Below are positions 36,003 through 48,506 of a DNA stretch of 64,000 bases, piece by piece. Location of the stretch: positions 2,791,117-2,855,116 of the forward strand of contig CM069454.1 of the NCBI GenBank assembly GCA_035610835.1, written 5' to 3'. Each line of letters opens with the position of its first letter. Positions within the stretch are counted from its first letter, which is position 1. The position numbers and the translations under genes were made by a program. The notes beneath the pieces were generated by a model. The model saw only the letters and a list, made by a program, of their open reading frames with translations, did not search any database and was not told where the DNA came from. This stretch comes from Ophiura sarsii (taxonomy: Eukaryota > Echinodermata > Ophiuroidea > Amphilepidida > Ophiuridae).

Positions 36003-37504
36003 ATAATGTTATACACCTTTATTTATCTGTGCAATCAACTGTATTTCCCACATAGAATTTGCAATGCATTGTGTTATTTGTGTGATAAGAAAATATCATA
36101 AACTCATTTTTATACACAATATATTTGGAGAAATTGCCCAACTTGATTTGTTTTGATTTGTTGTGACATAAACTTTATTTGTAGTTTTATATACATCACA
36201 TTTACAATATCCAAGCAAAAACTAAATAAAACATACTAACATACTAACAACAAATTATTACCCAACCAATTATTGAAAGGTGTAAGATGTACAAACACAC
36301 AATGAACAACTTTCCTTATAATACCTACACTGATCCTTACATTTTTACAAGAGTGAATCTCAGAAAGAATATCGAGAGGTTGGCCTTATCTACAATAGTT
36401 CCCATGTGTAGGTTGCATTTTTACCAAAGGCACACGTAGCAACAGAAGTGTATAATATATGGCTGCTTTTTTTACAGACAGATATATGACATATTACTAT
36501 AAAGCATGGAAGTTACGTCCATGCTATTGTAAAAGGTACCAGTATCTGAACAAAAATATCATATTTTCATTAGCTGCTTTGAGTTAGATTTAATTTTCTA
36601 TCAATTGCCTAGCACATACACAACCCCACATAACAGGTGGCAGCTTTTAGAGATTGGGCCTTGTGCCACTGTAAAAAGCCCTGGATAACTTCTAACACGC
36701 ACACATTTGCTGTGAATGAGCAAAAGTGCATAGCTTACATAACTACCAGGGCAACTAAGGACACAGCTCAAGGATGAAGTGTACTTGCTCCATCCCAGAG
36801 ACCCAGACACTAATTTTTATTAATAAGCATCTGTCAACAACTTAAAATTTGGTCACTAGCTAAGACTCTACCACCCAGTAGATCTGTGGTGAACTAGGAA
36901 AGTGGTAGGCCGCCTTTAAAGGTACTTTGTGATGCTTGGTTTCCTGTTAAAACATTCGTAGGGGCTCATTTATCCCAATATAACACTGTTATTTTATGGG
37001 AAAATGTCAAACTTTCTGGCAACACTGTTTGCCTCTGTCAAAATTACCGAAACTGTTTTTTGTTTATTTAGGTAAAGTACTACCTAGTCTAGCCACATTG
37101 ATAATAGAAATTTTTAAAAAGCACCACTTTAGGGTTTACAGCTCGTTGAACATTGCTATATTTCAAGAAATAAATATTTACAAAAAACACCCCTATTTCA
37201 AACAATGGTATAACCCAAGTGGGCCATGATGGATGTTTGAGAACTACATTTCTAGAAAGCTTGTGTGTTGTAAATCATGTGGTGTGACTGTCAAATTCTA
37301 CCTCTACTTTCCCTACATATGGTGAATCTTAAAAGTTTGAAATATTTTAGCTTTATAAAAGTGCAGAAAATAGGCCAAAACGTGCTTTGACTTTGACCAA
37401 TGCTGCACCCTGACATTAAGATTTGTTTATTTTATTTTTTGAAGTCTGCCAACATTTTTTGATTTTCTTTGATTGGTACGCAAAGTTGCTCTTAATGTCT
37501 TTTA
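36003..37504. other. Unassigned AT-rich DNA
   Basis: No gene or repeat recognised in 1.5 kb. Confidence 0.5.
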
Positions 37505-37819
37505 TTTTTAACGGCTTCTCTTTGCCGTGTATGCTGTCGTTCCAGACAATATTATATCGCGGTGGATTCAAGTAAGCTCCCTTTCATTTTTATTACATTT
37601 AAGGTATTTATAAACCAGCGTCATGGAAAAGATCATCGACTTATCTAAGAGAAAATGGGCTTCAATTTGAATGGGATGGGAAACCAATTAAACTTATGTA
37701 CATGTAGCATAGTCTGGTAAATGTTGTTTGTTGTTGTAAGAGGTATCAATCTGAAAGTGCGTGCAGCACGTAAATCAGCGTCCGAATTAAGGAAAAAAAT
37801 CCAAGCAGGAAATTATGGT

Positions 37820-37985
37820 TGCCCGGCAGATTTTTGGTTGCCCGTTCTGTAAAATATTTAAATGCATGTGTTAAGTGTTTCACTTCTTGTAAAAAAATTG
37901 GTTGCCCACCGGGCAACCAAATAAGTACATGTTGGTTGCCCGGTGCTAAATGTGGGTGTCCCGGGCAACCGGGCAACCACTTAAC
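37820..37985. repeat. Cluster of GGTTGCCCGG motifs
   Basis: GGTTGCCC or its complement GGGCAACC occurs about seven times in 165 bp, in both orientations and sometimes overlapping. It may be the terminus of an inserted element, since it lies in the stretch missing from the other copies of this segment. Confidence 0.6.
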
Positions 37986-38127
37986 GCGAACGCTGAGCAC
38001 GTTATCCCTCGTCCTCCCAAGGGCGTCTATGTGATCGCTTTTATAACCCTTGCGCTAATTTTGACAAAAAGAAATTAAGGGTACTACCTTACTGGGGGTA
38101 GGGTAAGCCGTTAAAGTCCGGTAGTCG

Positions 38128-38152
38128 GGGGGGGGGGGGGGGGGGGGGGGGG
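38128..38152. repeat. Poly-G run
   Basis: An uninterrupted run of about 25 G. Confidence 0.9.
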
Positions 38153-38966
38153 CACCTTACAATTTTTTACAATCGCCATTTTGAAAAATATCTTAATTGT
38201 ATGGTCCTGAATATTTTAGTATATGATATGATCCCCATTTCCATCACTTACGAGCAAACAACCGGGAGTAATTACGATATTTGGAACTTTTTTGGCCAAA
38301 ATGTCAATTGGCCTGTACCGTATTTCACTGTACAGCGAATACTGCGGGATTTTAAGGTCAGCAATGTTTAGTGACGTCATTCTGGGATGTTTGTACCTGT
38401 TTGGGTATGTCTGGAAAGGGGGGACCTCTAGCTATACAATGGTACCCAAATAAGCAACTCTGCATCTCGGTTTGGATTTTTATAGGGGTTTGTAGCAGTG
38501 CTATAGAAACGTCTCAGGAGGCCCAGGGTTAAACTATGTTTTACTACTTTATGCCTTTAGGGGATACAGTCAGCTCAGTTCCTATTGTATGGTAATAGGT
38601 GAAGCTGTAACATTATAATCGCACGGAGGCAATTTAAATTTCAAGAAACAGGTGCTCTATTAAGTTTAGCGTGAAAGTTCGCTAATGGAATAAACCTTCA
38701 GACATGACTAATTCCAAACCGCTCATACATTGCGACATCGGCAAATTACAATATTGTTACACTTTATACGGATATGTGTACGCTCAACAGAAAGTTGATA
38801 CAAAATGCTCCGATGCATCTGAAAATAAGACATGCAAAATAATGTCCATACAGCTTCAATATTCTTGTTCAGGGAGCAAATAATATCAATCCATCGTATA
38901 ATTCATGTTCTGTTTTAGATGCATTGTAATCACTAGACAATTGTGTTGTAGAGAATGAAACCACTA

Positions 38967-39182
38967 CACACAGAAAACACTATGTAAAAAAATTACACAA
39001 ATTATGTAAAAAATACACAATCTGTGTAAAAATAGAACTCCATAATACTATGTAAACAGTTGTGTTAAGCTTTTGCATAGGAATTTACACAAGCTTGGGT
39101 ATATATTACATGTTTTATGTAAACTCTTACATATTATGGAGTTCTATATTTACATAATTTTTTACATAGTGTTTTCTGTGTG
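38967..39182. mobile_element. TA-flanked miniature element
   Basis: Ends CACACAGAAAACACTATGTA and complement, flanked by TA (38965-38966 and 39183-39184). It is 216 bp, strongly self-complementary and rich in TTACACA and TGTGTAA words. No coding capacity. A Tc1/mariner-type target is implied by TA. Confidence 0.85.
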
Positions 39183-39731
39183 TACAGTACTGTCAATACC
39201 AGATAGCTACTAAAGACAATTTTGGACCACAGTGGCAACTCGTTGTCGGGCCGACCCAAGTCGCATTTTTCGCACTATGGCCACAAGCGGGAATAGCAAA
39301 ATCTTGGTTGGCAAAATGGGGTTGATACCTCTTTTTCTGACTAAATGTTAAAGCAAGATAAGTATATATATGGCCTTTAGCGTTAATTCTACGTAATGCA
39401 ATTGTGGAGGCTTAGCCTAGCGTTAGGGATTCAGTTTTGTGAAGCATAAAGTTGAAGTTGTAAATGTAACAACGCTTCAGGTTGATCCACTCAATACTAA
39501 AATACCAACGCAGCTAAGTATTTTGATCCAAGAATTTCAATTCGATGTAGAATTTTGTATTTACATTTAATATTTGCTTGGATTTTTATTTGATATATCT
39601 TAAGATAAACGTATTTGATTAGATGTTATTGGGAAAGATGAAGTTTGCTGTAATACAATGTCGTGTCGGAAGTCTCAAAATCTACGTTAGCAGAAGTGAA
39701 ATCTCTTGAACTCTAGCACTTTCATACTTAA

Positions 39732-39970
39732 CACTTTCCACGCGGCTATTATTTTTACCATACACACAACAGATTTTTCAGAAACCTTTCACAATTTTCT
39801 AAGTCTATCTCAAGGATTACGGACCCAATACTAGGCATGTTTGTACTTATGTCAATGCATTTCTCATAGTGATTCAAAATATGGTAATGAAATTCAATAA
39901 TTTTGACATTTTTGAAACATTTTGTGAACTTTTGGAATGTCGTCTGCAGCCGCCTGCCGCATGGAAAGCG
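39732..39970. mobile_element. piggyBac-type TTAA miniature element, intact reference copy
   Basis: 239 bp with ends CACTTTCCACGCGG and CCGCATGGAAAGCG within TTAA (39728-39731, 39971-39974). The related segments at 48742-48745 and 61999-62002 have a single TTAA and no element, giving a directly readable empty site. The interior matches the copies at 10167, 23578 and 58428. Confidence 0.9.
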
Positions 39971-40180
39971 TTAATTATACATTCTGAATCTCATGGTACC
40001 GATACGGATTGCAGATTTAACAGTGCCATAGGCAAACTGTCTCTTCGGAATATAAGCATAGTTACCTTCCCGATCGGCGAGAAAGACTGGCTCTCAAATC
40101 GGATTTATATGAAACATTGAACTATCGCACAACATAATAGATAAACAGATGGATAGAAAGGGCTACTTCATATTTTTTTA
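39971..40180 (+). repeat. Dispersed segment, plus-oriented copy
   Basis: TACATTCTGAATCTCATGGT through GGATTTATATGAAACATTG matches 48746-48960 and 62003-62220 in the same orientation, and 46110-46325 and 60300-60530 in reverse. Function unknown. Confidence 0.75.
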
Positions 40181-41089
40181 ATGACCCAGATACAAGTCCG
40201 TTTTACCAAGATGTTTAGCCTACACGGAAAAATGAAAGTGAAAAAACAAAGAAAAAAAAGCGAAACAGAAAGAAGTTTTTTATAATTTTTCAAAATGATC
40301 AATTTCATGTTCATGGTTTGATTCATTGAACCGTTTTCTTCAAAAAAATGTATACTTTTATATAGGTTGAATTTTGAAGTTACAGCAGTTTTACGGAGGC
40401 TATGCTCAGGGTCCACACCCCCTTATCCAAGAACGTCCAAAATCACAGTTGCTGCAACTGAGTTGCAACACACGATGGCAGACAGTTTCGAACTCATTTT
40501 TGCAGAGTGCTTAAAACAAAATATACTCACCGTTTTATATTTTAAACACAAAAGAATGAAAAACAATTCAAAAAGAGTAGGTTTTACTCCTTTCAGGCGC
40601 TAAGGGACGGACAGCTCCCTTTGATTGAAAGTCACTCTTCAGTCAGATTTGAAATGTATTCGGTATCGTTAAAGCTTATTTGTCAAGAGGGTCGATGCAG
40701 AATTGAAATTGATCCGCTATCGAAACAACATTAAATATAATTGAAAGAGTTCGCAGGAGATTTTAAAGTCTAAGGCGGACGATCGTTTTTATCCCAGGGC
40801 CGAATAATTGTTAACGAAACACATGAATGCGTATAACATTTGCATTACAATTGACCTGAATTTGAGGAACATAGTTAAGAAAAGTGTAAGAGCGTCAAAA
40901 GCAAATTTATGTTTTATGTTTGACCTTTGTACATTTTGCTGCAGGTTAATCCTATCAAACTACAACTCTGTGTAGGAAACTAGCTTGTATTTTATGCTAA
41001 TCTATCATCAATAAAATACCTCACACTATTTAAAATGTAAAGTCAATGTTCCATTGTTTATATAGTATATGTGTAAGTATACTTGTGTG

Positions 41090-41122
<33 letters not shown>

Positions 41123-41195
41123 TAGGTGGAAATGTACAAATGTGTGATATTAACATTTTACTTCATCTAGCGGTTTACCAGATGTAAACCTTATA
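40181..41195. other. Unassigned DNA with a 30-base C-run
   Basis: About 41093-41122 is an uninterrupted C-run. No gene recognised. Confidence 0.5.
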
Positions 41196-41774
41196 CAGTC
41201 ATCACAATAAGTAACTGACCAGGTAATAAATGTGCTGATTACTCTAAAAGTATAACTCCTACATAAACATATTAAATTATCAACATGTTGAGAAATTTCT
41301 CTTCTTGAATTTCAGATATAACACGCTAATAATGGCTGGTTATTAAGGAAGTTACAATCCCGAATGTACTGTCAAGTCTGATTTTCATTTTCACATTTTC
41401 ATTTTCAACACGGGGACTCAGACCGGCAAATTATTGATTACTGGTAGTGGTAGTGCCAATTCACCCGTCGATGGCTCGGTTGTTGGATAGTCAGCCGGTG
41501 GCATTGTTACGGTTGATCAATACGGCACACACGCTTTACCTGTCATACTCTCTCCGTGTTGAAAAGAAAAAGTTAAAATGAAAATCAGACTTGCCCTAAC
41601 GTTTGGGATCGTAATAAACTTCCTCATTAATCAACCATTCTTAGCGTGTAATATCCCAAATTTAAGAAGAGAAATTACTCAACAACTTTAAAATTAAATT
41701 TGTTTATGTAGGAGTTATACTTTTAGAGTTATCAGCATATTTATTACCTGGTCAGTTACTTATTGTGATGACTG
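41196..41774. mobile_element. Tc1/mariner-type foldback element
   Basis: Ends CAGTCATCACAATAAGTAAC and complement, flanked by TA (41194-41195, 41775-41776). The arms are about 210 bp each and enclose about 150 bp. Termini starting CAGT and the TA target fit Tc1/mariner. No transposase. Confidence 0.85.
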
Positions 41775-42894
41775 TAGAGCTGAATTAATGTCACAGATCT
41801 GAGGATTAATATATTCGTTAACCTTGAAGCCGCACAAGTAATTTGATAAATTAATGATAAAAAAAGATCTCAACTTTACTCCATCTCCACGAGGGTCTTC
41901 ATTTTCTAGTTTTCTAGTTATTTCAACGTCAAGTATAGACCTTTTGTATAAATAAATCTGACTGTCTAAGGATCGAGGGATTGGATATGTTATGAAAACG
42001 CGTTTAGAGAGTGGTATTGATACGCACAATACTCATACAAATATGTAAAATGAAGTGAAATGTTATACTAGCCGATGGTTGTAAATCAGGACTGAGTTTA
42101 AAAATCGTTTTCCTTGAAAAATCCATACGCAGAGGAGTTGGTAAATTTGACTTTAAATATAAATTTCATATGCAATTTAAAACTGAATGAACAAGACCGA
42201 GACCCAAAATCAATGCTATTATGCTATTACTATGGACAAATATTTGTATGGTGGTGATGCAAACTATCACTTTGTCGCTACTCGTAAAACTTATACGTAT
42301 GAGCCATACGTCTTGTTTTTTGCAGTGCGACGTAATTTAATCGTCAAACCTTTGGATTTGGAATATCAGTTATCTAATTGAAAGAGTAATATATTTCATG
42401 GGATTTGGTTGATTAACTGTCAATACGTCTATTCTCAAATACGATAAGTTCGCACATACATGTTATATTAATATTAACCCTTCTTTCAAGTACTCGCTTG
42501 TATCCATCCCGTTCAACAACTCTCCATTCCTGAAGTACAGTAACAAAGCGTAGTTAATTTGAGATAAACCAGGCTGCTATGGAAACAAGTACGCCGATCG
42601 AACCGCATCACGAGGATAATGTGTTTACGCGCTACGCGATCGAAGCCGCAGTGTGTGTTGTTTTGGAATTATCGCTGTTTACATCGACTTTTGAAACTCA
42701 AGGGAACTTGATTGGTATTTTAATTTTGTCATTGTAAATCTCTTGGCCGTTGTTGAAAGCAATTCAATCATGTTTCTGCGAATGTGCATCATTTATACAA
42801 CTTGCGTTCTGCGCGTCTGCATGGTTAATTTCACTCGAGCGTTGTGACGCAGCGCCCGAGTGAGGACGAATGAAAAACAAACGATATTACAAAA
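41775..42894. other. Unassigned DNA
   Basis: No recognised gene. The 89-codon minus frame at 41760-42029 and the 64-codon frame at 42187 have no motif. Confidence 0.45.
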
Positions 42895-44085
42895 TGGCAG
42901 CGTTCATACATGATTTCTTTTTAATGAAGACCAACTATAGTAAGATAACCCAGCAAACATTAGGACATTGACTCAGCAATGGCTTAAACCGGTCTATACT
43001 ACATGCAACTGATGTAAACCTATATTGTTATTGACTTGTTGGATGGCCATGTGTTCGACGCACTTACAGTTCCGGTTTCGATAACAGCTATAAAAACAAT
43101 ACAACATAAACAAATTATGAAAAATAGCTCATTCATCGTAACGTCTATTCAATCGTCCCCATCCCATCGTACAGAGAAATAATAATTGTTAGCACTGGTT
43201 TTTTTAGCTAAAACTCGAAAGAACTGCCCTGACATTTCTTGAATGATAACTACTGAAGGAAGAACGTGTCTACCTAAAGTAATACTAAGCATTCATAAAA
43301 CGTATTTTTGGAATTGGTTTGAACCCGTATCTTTTATCAAATGGCATAGTGTATACTTTATTATATCTACGTAATGCGACGTTACTGGACGTGACGGGAA
43401 TAGTATATTTCCTTTCTATATATTTTCATGCCAATTCCTCATCAGTCGTCAAATTCAAGTAATATATCTTAGCGTTTTATTGAGACAGAGTCTCACAAAG
43501 AAAAGAAAAGTTTATTGTATCACAGTTGAATAGATAATACGGTATAACATTGAAGTTCATCTGTTGGGTAATTTACTTAATTTCATTTCTTTTTGGATAG
43601 AAAATAACAACTTCTCTTTGCCGTATATATGCTGTCGTTCCAAGTAAGCTCCCTTTTATATTATTACATTTCAGGTACTTATAAACTAGCGTCATGCATG
43701 AAGAAAAAAAACCAGTTTTCCGATCAATCATAATCGACTTATAAGAGAAGCTGAGCTTCACTTTGAATGGGATGGGAAACCAATTGAAGGTTGACAGCAC
43801 TTAACAAATAAAACAATTGTATACACATTCTGTAAGCCTGGTAAGTGGTTCTGTGTTGTAAGAGATATCAATCTGAAAGCGCGTGCGGCATGTTCGACTA
43901 GTATATATTCCACTACGTTTTCATTTCACTTCTATTTGTATGGTAAAGGCGATGCTATAACTTTTAAAAAGGTTATGATATTCTAATCGCGGGGAAGCAC
44001 TTTCAAGAAACAGGTTCTCTATTAAGTTTTCCATGAAAGTTTGCTAATGGAATAAACCTCCAGACATGATCTGACTCAGAAGCAC
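42895..44085 (+). repeat. Large duplicated segment, copy X
   Basis: Matches 55240-56440 over nearly its full length with scattered changes, for example GGATGGCCATGTGTTCG, CAGTTCCGGTTTCGATAACA and GAATGGGATGGGAAACCAAT. Part also matches copy Z at 37505. No gene recognised in any copy. Confidence 0.8.
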
Positions 44086-44358
44086 CCTCTGACATTTGAA
44101 ATAGGTGGTGTTGTCATTATAAATGCTGCCACTTGGGTTATTGTGCATCTTTGTGGTATAGTTAATGTGCTCACTCAAGGGATTAACTGAGGCCACCCTC
44201 TGTCATCGGGAGGGCACCTTTCCTGTACCTTGTAATGGTTCCAACACATGTGTGTATTCATTAACTGGTCTGATAGTTTGTCTCATGGGTCTGTCCCCCT
44301 TCTGCCCCTCCTTTTGTTTTTTGTGGGTTTTGCCCAGACTCCAACGTTGCCTGGTGCG

Positions 44359-44624
44359 GTGGGATGTGACACTCCACATTAAGTAATGTCTATGGACTCT
44401 CATTGCACTAGTTACTCATGGACAGTTTTATGGTGACTAGATTGAAAGCTGGTGGTGAACTAGTGTAGCCTAATTCACCACCAACTACTCCGTACTGTTT
44501 GAAAGAGGTGGGCAATTTAAGGATACCACCTCGACTGATGTCATAAATAAATTTTGCCTATGGCAGCATTCACAATATTACACATGTGTTAACTACTTGT
44601 TTTATTGAGCTGGTGATTGCACAA
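44359..44624 (+). repeat. 265-bp direct repeat, copy 1
   Basis: GTGGGATGTGACACTCCACA through GGTGATTGCACAA recurs at 45001-45272 with few changes. Non-coding. Confidence 0.85.
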
Positions 44625-45000
44625 CATATTTTTGACGAATTCAATCACCAAAACATTTGTGGAGGAACCAGCGAACAATTCCTAAATTTATCGAGGATTT
44701 GAGCCAGCGACCACGTCCGACTTTCCATGCAATGCAGACATGGAATACTACACTGCCCCATACGTTCAGCTATCTCATCATCATCATCATCTACGCTTTC
44801 CGGCTATGTTGCTATCTATCGGCTCGTAATTAGGAACTGATCAACAACCACCTCCCCAGCCACCGCCTATGGTTTACCTATGGACACTTTTGAAAGGAGG
44901 CCGTATGAGATTCTCATGACAAGTTACTCTCTGCAACTCAAATTCACATGGGAATTTTCAATTTCCTATGATTTAACCTGTGTCGGGTTATGTTACCATT

Positions 45001-45272
45001 GTGGGATGTGAAACCCCACATTAAGTAATGTCTATGGACTCTCATTGCACTAGGTACTCATGGACAGTTTTATGGTGACTAGATTGAAAGCTTGTGGTGA
45101 ACTAGTGTAGCCCAATACACCACCGGGCACCAACTACTTCGTACTGTTTGAAAGAGGTAGGCAATTTAATGATACCACCTCGACTGATTTCATAAATAAA
45201 TTCTGCCTATGGCAACATTCACAATATTACACATGTGTTAACTACGTGTTTTATTGAGGGGGTGATTGCACA
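45001..45272 (+). repeat. 265-bp direct repeat, copy 2
   Basis: Second copy of 44359-44624, with a small insertion near 45125 and directly followed by the (AAT)n tract. The copy next to a microsatellite suggests a retroposed or slipped origin. Confidence 0.85.
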
Positions 45273-45384
<112 letters not shown>

Positions 45385-45453
45385 TCGCTAATGATAACAT
45401 TAAGTAGAAATGATACATGAGATTAACTAACAATAACATTCATTTACATAAAT

Positions 45454-45598
45454 TAATTAATTATGCAAATTTATTCAAATATTCACAAAATTTGCATAAT
45501 TTGTACGGTGGGCTGTCTTTAGTCACTTGTTAGAGACAGCCCGTCGTACAAATATGCAAATGTATTGAATATTTGAATAAATTTGCATAATTAATTAG
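45454..45598. repeat. 145-bp hairpin, stem about 65 bp
   Basis: The left arm 45454-45518 (TAATTAATTATGCAAATTTA through GGGCTGTCT) pairs with 45534-45598 with few mismatches around a 15-base loop. It is probably a small foldback element. A second perfect hairpin, TACGTTAGGGCGAAAT with its complement, lies at 45667-45702. Confidence 0.85.
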
Positions 45599-45767
45599 CT
45601 CATGAATAGTAATTTCTTTTGTTATTTATAACGGAATAAAGCGCATTATTACTTTATGAAAGAAACTACGTTAGGGCGAAATACTATTTTCGCCCTAACG
45701 TAATAATGAGTGAATAACAAAAACCTGTTTCGCCCTAAGGTACCTGTTAGCAAGATAATACGAACAC

Positions 45768-45835
45768 TAATAATAATAATAATAATAAATTTATAATGCG
45801 CCGTCTATTGAGGTAGCCTATTACGAGGCGATGTG
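45768..45835 (-). mobile_element. LINE or SINE 3' end
   Basis: On the minus strand: CGCCTCGTAATAGGC, GACGGCGCATTATAAATT, then (ATT)n. It resembles the 3' end of the LINE at 57092-58042. Confidence 0.7.
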
Positions 45836-46325
45836 TACATACGAACTGCGTGTTGACATTCTTGGAAGCTGTGGGTATCACGAACAATCAATTACCAAAT
45901 CTTACTCTTTTTTTTTAAATAGACTGCGTAGCACATACGTTTCTGGGTCCAACCCATGTGCAAAACCGTCAGCCACGCTTTCTTATTCCGCACGGGAAAT
46001 GAATGCTGAAATGCCAATTTCATGCATTAATCCTGTATTATTATGCAGCAGACCGTCATACTCAAGTCTAAACAACCACGCTTCGTATTAGCACCCCGCC
46101 ACACTGAATTCTAAACTGTCCGTCATTAATTAAGTAGGACTCACCCCTTACCATCCATCTTTTATCTTTAATGTTGTTCGATAGTTCTATGTTGCATATA
46201 GTCAGTCATTCTTGCCAATCAGGAGAGTTGCTACCTCTTTGCTTGTATTCCGAAGAGACGGCATGCCTACGGCACTGTTAAATTGGCAATCAGTATCGCT
46301 ACCGTGAGGTTCAGAATGTATAATA
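45836..46325 (-). repeat. Duplicated segment, inverted relative to 60290-60868
   Basis: The reverse complement shares GGTCTGCTGCATAATAATAC, GAATAAGAAAGCGTGGCTGA and GAACACGCAGTTCG-like words with 60600-60868. The 46110-46325 part matches 60300-60530 in the same orientation. The segment has therefore been rearranged between copies. Confidence 0.65.
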
Positions 46326-46328
46326 GTA

Positions 46329-46685
46329 AAGGTATATTGTGTGATCTTTTCCAGGGGACGCCCTCAATACTCGAAAAAAATTGAAAGCAGATTTTCTTGC
46401 AGATTTACTTGTCTGATCATAAATCATGAATATATTCCAAGTTACAGAGCGATACGATTCATAAACCTCAAAATCATGAAAAAAATGTTGAAAAATAGAT
46501 TGTACCGCTCGGTACAATCTATTTTCAAACCATGATTTTGAAGTATTGGAGAATCGTATCGATCTGTAACTTAGAAGATCTTTATGATTTATGATTAAAA
46601 ATGCAAATCTGCAAGAAAATCTGCTTTCATAGTAAAAAATTAATGATAGAGGGCGCTACTTGGAAAAGATCACATAATATGCCTT
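46329..46685. mobile_element. TA-flanked foldback element
   Basis: The arms of about 170 bp begin AAGGTATATTGTGTGATC and meet at the perfect centre GATTGTACCGCTCGGTACAATC-like hairpin near 46498-46519. TA flanks both ends (46327-46328, 46686-46687). No coding capacity. Confidence 0.85.
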
Positions 46686-48102
46686 TAAGTATTAAAGTGC
46701 AAGTGTTCAAGAGATTCAATGATACATATAATTATACAATAACATAAATATTTATAAAATGTAGGTAATAATAATATTAATAACAAGTACGTACAATGTG
46801 ACAATCGATTAAAAAACACTGACAATATTTAATTTCACATCACTTTATAAGCATCATAACATACACAATCGATAGACAATAAAGGAAAACATGTAAATCC
46901 CAGATCAGTTCTCCATTTAGGTGGACGAACGCAGGGATAATGGGAGAAGTATACTGAACAAAACAATGAAAAATTAAAACAAAACGGACATGTTAAAACA
47001 TTCAAATAGATATCCATACAAAAGAGACCTGCCCTGCAGTAAAACATGAATGCACGTTAATAGTTGGATAATTGTCCCACATGGGTCCCTTGTGAGCATG
47101 ACAAAAGATGATAGAATAGACAATTTGATATTGTTGTCCGGAATGTTTTAAAAGTAGTAGGGCTATTGCACAGTTTGCGTATATTTAAAACTACCAAGAT
47201 TCAGATTCAGGGGGTGCATATGCAACCACGGCTACCAATTTCAAGGGCGACCGAATCACTTTTTAACGTGTAAAAAGGATTCATGTCTCATGAAACCCAT
47301 GTTTTATACAGTTTTCGTGGTTAACGTGTAAATAGCAGTAATACTAATGGTGTACAAAGCAAGCGAAATTTTCGACTGCACGTTTATTAGATAAAACGGT
47401 ATGAACCTAGTTAAATGGTAACAATGGTTGTGATATTCAAATGCCCCATACATTTGTCGACTCCTTTCTTTAATGATTTTATTTTGATTAAGTTTTTGCA
47501 GGTGGACCTGTTGCCCCATACCCCTTAGGACCACTTTCCCCAACAAATTATTCAGCACTTTGTCAAGATGAAACATTATTCAAGCACGCCTGTGACGTAA
47601 TCAATTTTACGCCAAGTTGTTTTAAAACATACCGCCATTTGTCATAATACTTAATTCACTCAAAACTCAGAAAAGAGGCAATTTTTTTTAAATTGGCATT
47701 ACGCAGTTTTCTGTAGCCAGCGAGTATCTTTGAATTCGCAATTATGACGGCGTTCGGGTCCTACAAGTAGACGAGTGTCTTTACACAAAATAAGAAATGG
47801 TATATTTACAAATTCATAAACTAATAACTCTACCAAATGAATACCCGTGATAATTATTTAAGTTGAAGCATTCTTTAAATGACAATTTTGATCGCAAATC
47901 TCAAATGTCCCAAGTTAGCAACATGCGCCATTTTACGGTCGTTACAACCACAACGTATGGTTTTAATCATATTTCGAAAAGTCCCTGAGCACATACGATA
48001 TAGTACCCATCAAATGCAATATGCACTTAGCATCTTAAGATGACTGCACGTATTTATTTACTGATTCATATCATATCAATCATTTAAAGTACATCAAAAA
48101 TG
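46686..48102. other. Unassigned DNA
   Basis: No recognised gene or repeat in 1.4 kb. Frames of 70-90 codons lack motifs. Confidence 0.5.
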
Positions 48103-48485
48103 ATATACACCTAGCACATAAAGTCCCTGACCAGGTGCTTTGAGGTTGGCTAATTCAAAAAATATATAATCGGTACCAAATATCTGAGATATACATTAAA
48201 TGAGCACATTTCTCCTCCGCAGTTTGATACCTCATTCAACAAAATCGAATGGATACTTTTAAAGTTATGGCGATTTCAATGACCGCGCTTAGCAACAGAA
48301 AGTTGCACTAGGTATAGGAAATCATTGATTTGTATGTGATTACGCACTGAAAAAACTCACAGCTAATCAGCTAAGACTTGTATTCTTCACAGCCAGATAC
48401 ACCTTTTGTCCCACACATTGCGGTTATCACTACAGACCCATTCATTTGTCTCGTTCAGATAGCACAAAGTTATGACAGTAATCGC
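48103..48485 (+). repeat. Dispersed repeat, copy 2 of 13314-13740
   Basis: Matches from CACCTAGCACATAAAGTCCC to GTTATGACAGTAATC. It lacks the 37-bp hairpin of the other copy, providing the empty site. Confidence 0.85.
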
Positions 48486-48506
48486 GCGATGTATTGCGCC
48501 ATAGAT

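Larger units (their letters stand above)
37505..39720 (+). repeat. Large duplicated segment, copy Z, with insertions
   Basis: 37505-37780, 38530-38905 and 39200-39720 match successive parts of 55930-57091, and part of 43610-44080. Shared words include GGCGGTGGATTCAAGTAAGC-like sequence, GAATGGGATGGGAAACCAAT and CATTGCGACATCGGC. Two stretches not found in the other copies interrupt it: about 37780-38530 and the miniature element at 38967-39182. No coding sequence recognised. Confidence 0.7.
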
